Below, piece by piece: positions 61,733 to 64,000 of a stretch of DNA of 64,000 bases (position 1 is the first letter of the stretch; every line of letters starts with the position of its first letter). The translations under genes were made by a program, and so were the position numbers. This DNA comes from an uncultured Lachnospiraceae bacterium (GTDB taxonomy: Bacteria > Bacillota_A > Clostridia > Lachnospirales > Lachnospiraceae): NCBI GenBank assembly GCA_947564305.1, contig CANOBT010000003.1, positions 28,166 to 92,165 on the forward strand. Direction: 5' to 3'. A model generated the notes under the pieces. It was not told the DNA's origin and did no database searches. It saw nothing but the letters and a program-made list of their open reading frames with translations.

Positions 61733-62926
61733 ATGGCGCAAAAGAAAAATCCAAATTTAACGCTCATGGAGCCGCCGGATACAGAGAGGCGAAAGAAAAG
61801 GAAACGAAGGCACCGGCGCATCAGATTAAAAAAGGCAACAACAGCGGCAGTACTGCTGTTTATGGTGTTGTTGGGAACGTATTTGCTGCTTACAAATCAT
61901 CTGTATCATACGGTGTATGAGACGGCATCCTATAAAAGGGAAACTTCCAATAACAACCGTTATGCTGCTTTTCGTAATGGAATTATCCGTTATAGTAAGA
62001 ATGGCGTTACGTATCTGAACCGCAGAAACGAGGTGCTGTGGATTCAGCCGGGACAGTTTCAGAATCCTGTGATAGACATCAGCGGCCAGACGTTTGCGGT
62101 TGCGGATTCCGGCGGAAATTCGGTTCAGGTATTTACGGAGGACGGTCTCAAAGGGGAGTTTGACACGAATCTTCCGATTGAAAAATTTTCGATTTCAAAT
62201 CAGGGAATTGTGAGTGCAATTTTGAAAAATGAAAATTCACCGATGATTGTCACATACGACTCTACAGGCAATATTCTGGTGGAGAATCAGGTGGTCACAG
62301 GCAGCATAGGATATCCAACAGCTTTGGATATGTCTCCGGACGGGAATGTTCTGGTGGTTTCCTATCTGGATATGAGAAGCGGCGTATTAAAATCAAGAGT
62401 CGCAGGATACAATTTTTCAGAAGAAGGGGCGGAACAGGAGAACCATCAGGTGAGTCTGGAGGAATATGAAGATACCATTATGCCGGAAGTCTTTTTCATG
62501 GACGGCTTTACATCTGTGGCTGTAGGAGACCATTCCTTTGCCATATCAGAGGGGTGGGCGGTACCGGAGAAAAAAACAGAGATTCCGATTTCCCAGGAGA
62601 TTAAAAGCGCATTTCATACAGATAAGTATATTGGATTTGTTTTATTGAATGAGGAAAAGTCAGGCTATGAACTTCGGCTGTATGATAAATCCGGAAAGTT
62701 GGTTATGAACCGTGCGATAGCCGGAGAGTTCAGTAACGTGCAGATGGTGGGGAACGAAATTATTTTATATGAAGGTCATAGATGCAGTATCTATACGAGT
62801 ACGGGGATGCCGAGATTTGACGGCAGTTTAGAGGAAGATGTCCTGATGATGATTCCAACAGAGGGCATCAATCAGTACCTGGTGATGAGCACAGACGAAT
62901 TACGGGTCATTTATTTGGCCGGATAG
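61733..62926 (+). CDS. DUF5711-like membrane-anchored beta-propeller protein
   Basis: 397 residues. Very basic cytoplasmic N-terminus (RRKKRKRRHRRIRLKKA), a single membrane helix (about residues 37-56), then an outside domain of repeated short strands (GIIRYSKNGVTYLNRR, VFTEDGLKGEFD, ALDMSPDGNVLVVSYLD, IGFVLLNEEKSGYELRLYD) compatible with a propeller. Function unknown. Ends 10 bases before the CvpA gene, so likely co-transcribed. Confidence 0.8.
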   Translation: MAQKKNPNLTLMEPPDTERRKKRKRRHRRIRLKKATTAAVLLFMVLLGTYLLLTNHLYHTVYETASYKRETSNNNRYAAFRNGIIRYSKNGVTYLNRRNEVLWIQPGQFQNPVIDISGQTFAVADSGGNSVQVFTEDGLKGEFDTNLPIEKFSISNQGIVSAILKNENSPMIVTYDSTGNILVENQVVTGSIGYPTALDMSPDGNVLVVSYLDMRSGVLKSRVAGYNFSEEGAEQENHQVSLEEYEDTIMPEVFFMDGFTSVAVGDHSFAISEGWAVPEKKTEIPISQEIKSAFHTDKYIGFVLLNEEKSGYELRLYDKSGKLVMNRAIAGEFSNVQMVGNEIILYEGHRCSIYTSTGMPRFDGSLEEDVLMMIPTEGINQYLVMSTDELRVIYLAG

Positions 62927-62936
62927 GAGAAAAGTG

Positions 62937-63755
62937 ATGGAGAACTGGTTATTGATCATTGTAGGAGTAATATTTTTGGTGAGCATCGTGGCGGGGGCGG
63001 TCCGTGGTTTTCTGCGGATAGGTATTTCTCTTTTGTCCACGGTGCTCACGGCTGCGTTAGTTGTTTTTTTGGCTCCGCATGTGGGAGATGCCATTGCAAA
63101 ATATACGCCGTTGGACGATGTGATGCAGGAGAAGATTATCGAAGCATTTCTTCCGGATATGTCCGCAGAGTCTTTGTCAGATAAGGATTTAAGCGGAACT
63201 CCTTTGTCCAATATTCCGGTGGAGGATATTGTAAAGATGACGGATTTGGAATGGGAGCGTTTAGGAATTTCCACGGAAGATATCATGAGAATCTTCGGAG
63301 ATATTCCGAAGGACCAGCAGATTAAAGATATCGAAGATTCCACAATGCCGGAATTTTTGAAGGAAATGCTGTTGGAAAATAATAACACAGCAATTTATGA
63401 GGTGTTGGGTGTGGATTCTTTTCCGCAGTATATCGCTTCTTATATCTCACGGATGTTTTTAAATGTTGTGTCATTCCTTGTGACGTTTATCCTTGCATTT
63501 GTAATAGTCAAGGCACTGATGGCAGCTGTGGATATTCTGGGAGAGCTGCCTGTATTGGGGGCATTTAACTATGTGGGAGGTGCGGCCCTTGGTGCGTTGG
63601 GTGCAGTGTTGTTTGTGTGGGTGATGTTCCTTGCGATTGCAATCCTCTATTCCACGCCGATTGGAGAGGTTTGTTTTTCTATGATTGACAGTAGTGTGAT
63701 ACTGACTATTCTGTATGAGAGTAATCCTCTGCTGGGTTGGCTGGTTGCGTTTTGA
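62937..63755 (+). CDS. CvpA-family membrane protein
   Basis: 272 residues. N-terminal helices (NWLLIIVGVIFLVSIVAGAVRGF and ISLLSTVLTAALVVFLAP) and C-terminal helices (VVSFLVTFILAFVIVKALMA; GALGAVLFVWVMFLAIAIL) are the CvpA plan, split here by a charged domain of about 100 residues. CvpA proteins are linked to colicin V secretion and envelope homeostasis. AGGAG supports ATG at 62937; the GTG just before is an alternative. Confidence 0.85.
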   Translation: MENWLLIIVGVIFLVSIVAGAVRGFLRIGISLLSTVLTAALVVFLAPHVGDAIAKYTPLDDVMQEKIIEAFLPDMSAESLSDKDLSGTPLSNIPVEDIVKMTDLEWERLGISTEDIMRIFGDIPKDQQIKDIEDSTMPEFLKEMLLENNNTAIYEVLGVDSFPQYIASYISRMFLNVVSFLVTFILAFVIVKALMAAVDILGELPVLGAFNYVGGAALGALGAVLFVWVMFLAIAILYSTPIGEVCFSMIDSSVILTILYESNPLLGWLVAF

Positions 63756-63825
63756 GGAATTATATCAATTCGATGTCCGTTCGTCCAGGCCAGTTCATGA
63801 ATTGAAAAGAATACGTATAGTTTCC

Positions 63826-63854
63826 TTGCACTTTTTGTCGAAAGTTGGTATGAT
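63826..63854 (+). promoter_or_regulatory. Promoter of the gene at the right edge
   Basis: TTGCAC (63826-63831), 17-bp spacer, TATGAT (63849-63854). Confidence 0.65.
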
Positions 63855-63937
63855 GGTAACGTGGAGTAACAAAGGATAAAACATAGCCTTCTGGAATCTT
63901 TTCAAGGGGCTGTCAATAATTAATAGGAGGGATACTT

Positions 63938-64000
63938 TTGGAAGAAGAAGTAATTGGTACGCAGGAGAATCAGGAGACAGGAACAGAGCCGGTAAAAGCA
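63938..64000 (+). CDS. Start of an unidentified gene cut by the window edge
   Basis: TTG at 63938 preceded by AGGAGGGAT (63926-63934) opens a frame that reads MEEEVIGTQENQETGTEPVK and continues to the edge. The acidic, Gln/Thr-rich N-terminus resembles a disordered or linker tail; family not identifiable from 21 codons. Confidence 0.6.
   Translation, partial: MEEEVIGTQENQETGTEPVKA

Overview
The window looks like a chromosome segment from a gut-type Clostridia of the Lachnospiraceae kind. This is inferred from strong AGGAGG-type ribosome sites, tightly overlapping operons, a transketolase split into two subunits, the HtrA / LysM / DUF5711 / CvpA gene order, and several typical families (AAA-ATPase_like plus PD-(D/E)XK, Rpn-like, DUF3990). 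No rRNA, tRNA or CRISPR array was recognised.

Layout. 1-3130: end of an ABC ATPase and its large FtsX-type permease. 3198-7350: AraC-type regulator divergent from a hexuronate operon (mannonate dehydratase, SDR mannonate oxidoreductase, KDG kinase) with a terminator. 7410-8984: AAA/nuclease-like gene. 9126-13548: MarR regulator with an unusual operator array and a heterodimeric ABC exporter. 13692-17861: accessory island with a small serine recombinase, an Rpn-like protein, a pair of 26-bp inverted crossover-like sites flanking a leftward promoter, a TnpB-family protein that appears to lack all three RuvC carboxylates, and about 590 nt of strongly folded non-coding sequence. 17862-47047: about 29 kb of soluble glycan enzymes (heptose and CMP-sugar pathways, CDP-glycerol/CDP-polyol type activation, many glycosyltransferases), visibly more AT-rich in its middle and with no membrane protein. 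47069-48878: DUF3990 toxin-like group and a broken ATPase gene. 48940-54463: radical SAM protein, rhamnulose-1-phosphate aldolase and a hybrid histidine kinase. 54463-54674: a branched palindromic structure. 54733-58762: LacI regulator, transaldolase and split transketolase (non-oxidative pentose phosphate block). 58896-64000: HtrA protease, LysM protein, DUF5711 protein, CvpA protein and the start of another gene.

The most interesting idea is that 13692-17800 is a phase-variable, RNA-guided repressor module. The recombinase could flip the roughly 136-bp promoter segment, which now points away from the nuclease-dead TnpB-like gene and would drive it after inversion. The folded RNA behind the gene could serve as its guide RNA. 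The pieces (site symmetry, promoter match, missing catalytic residues, hairpins) are visible in the sequence; the joint function is inference.
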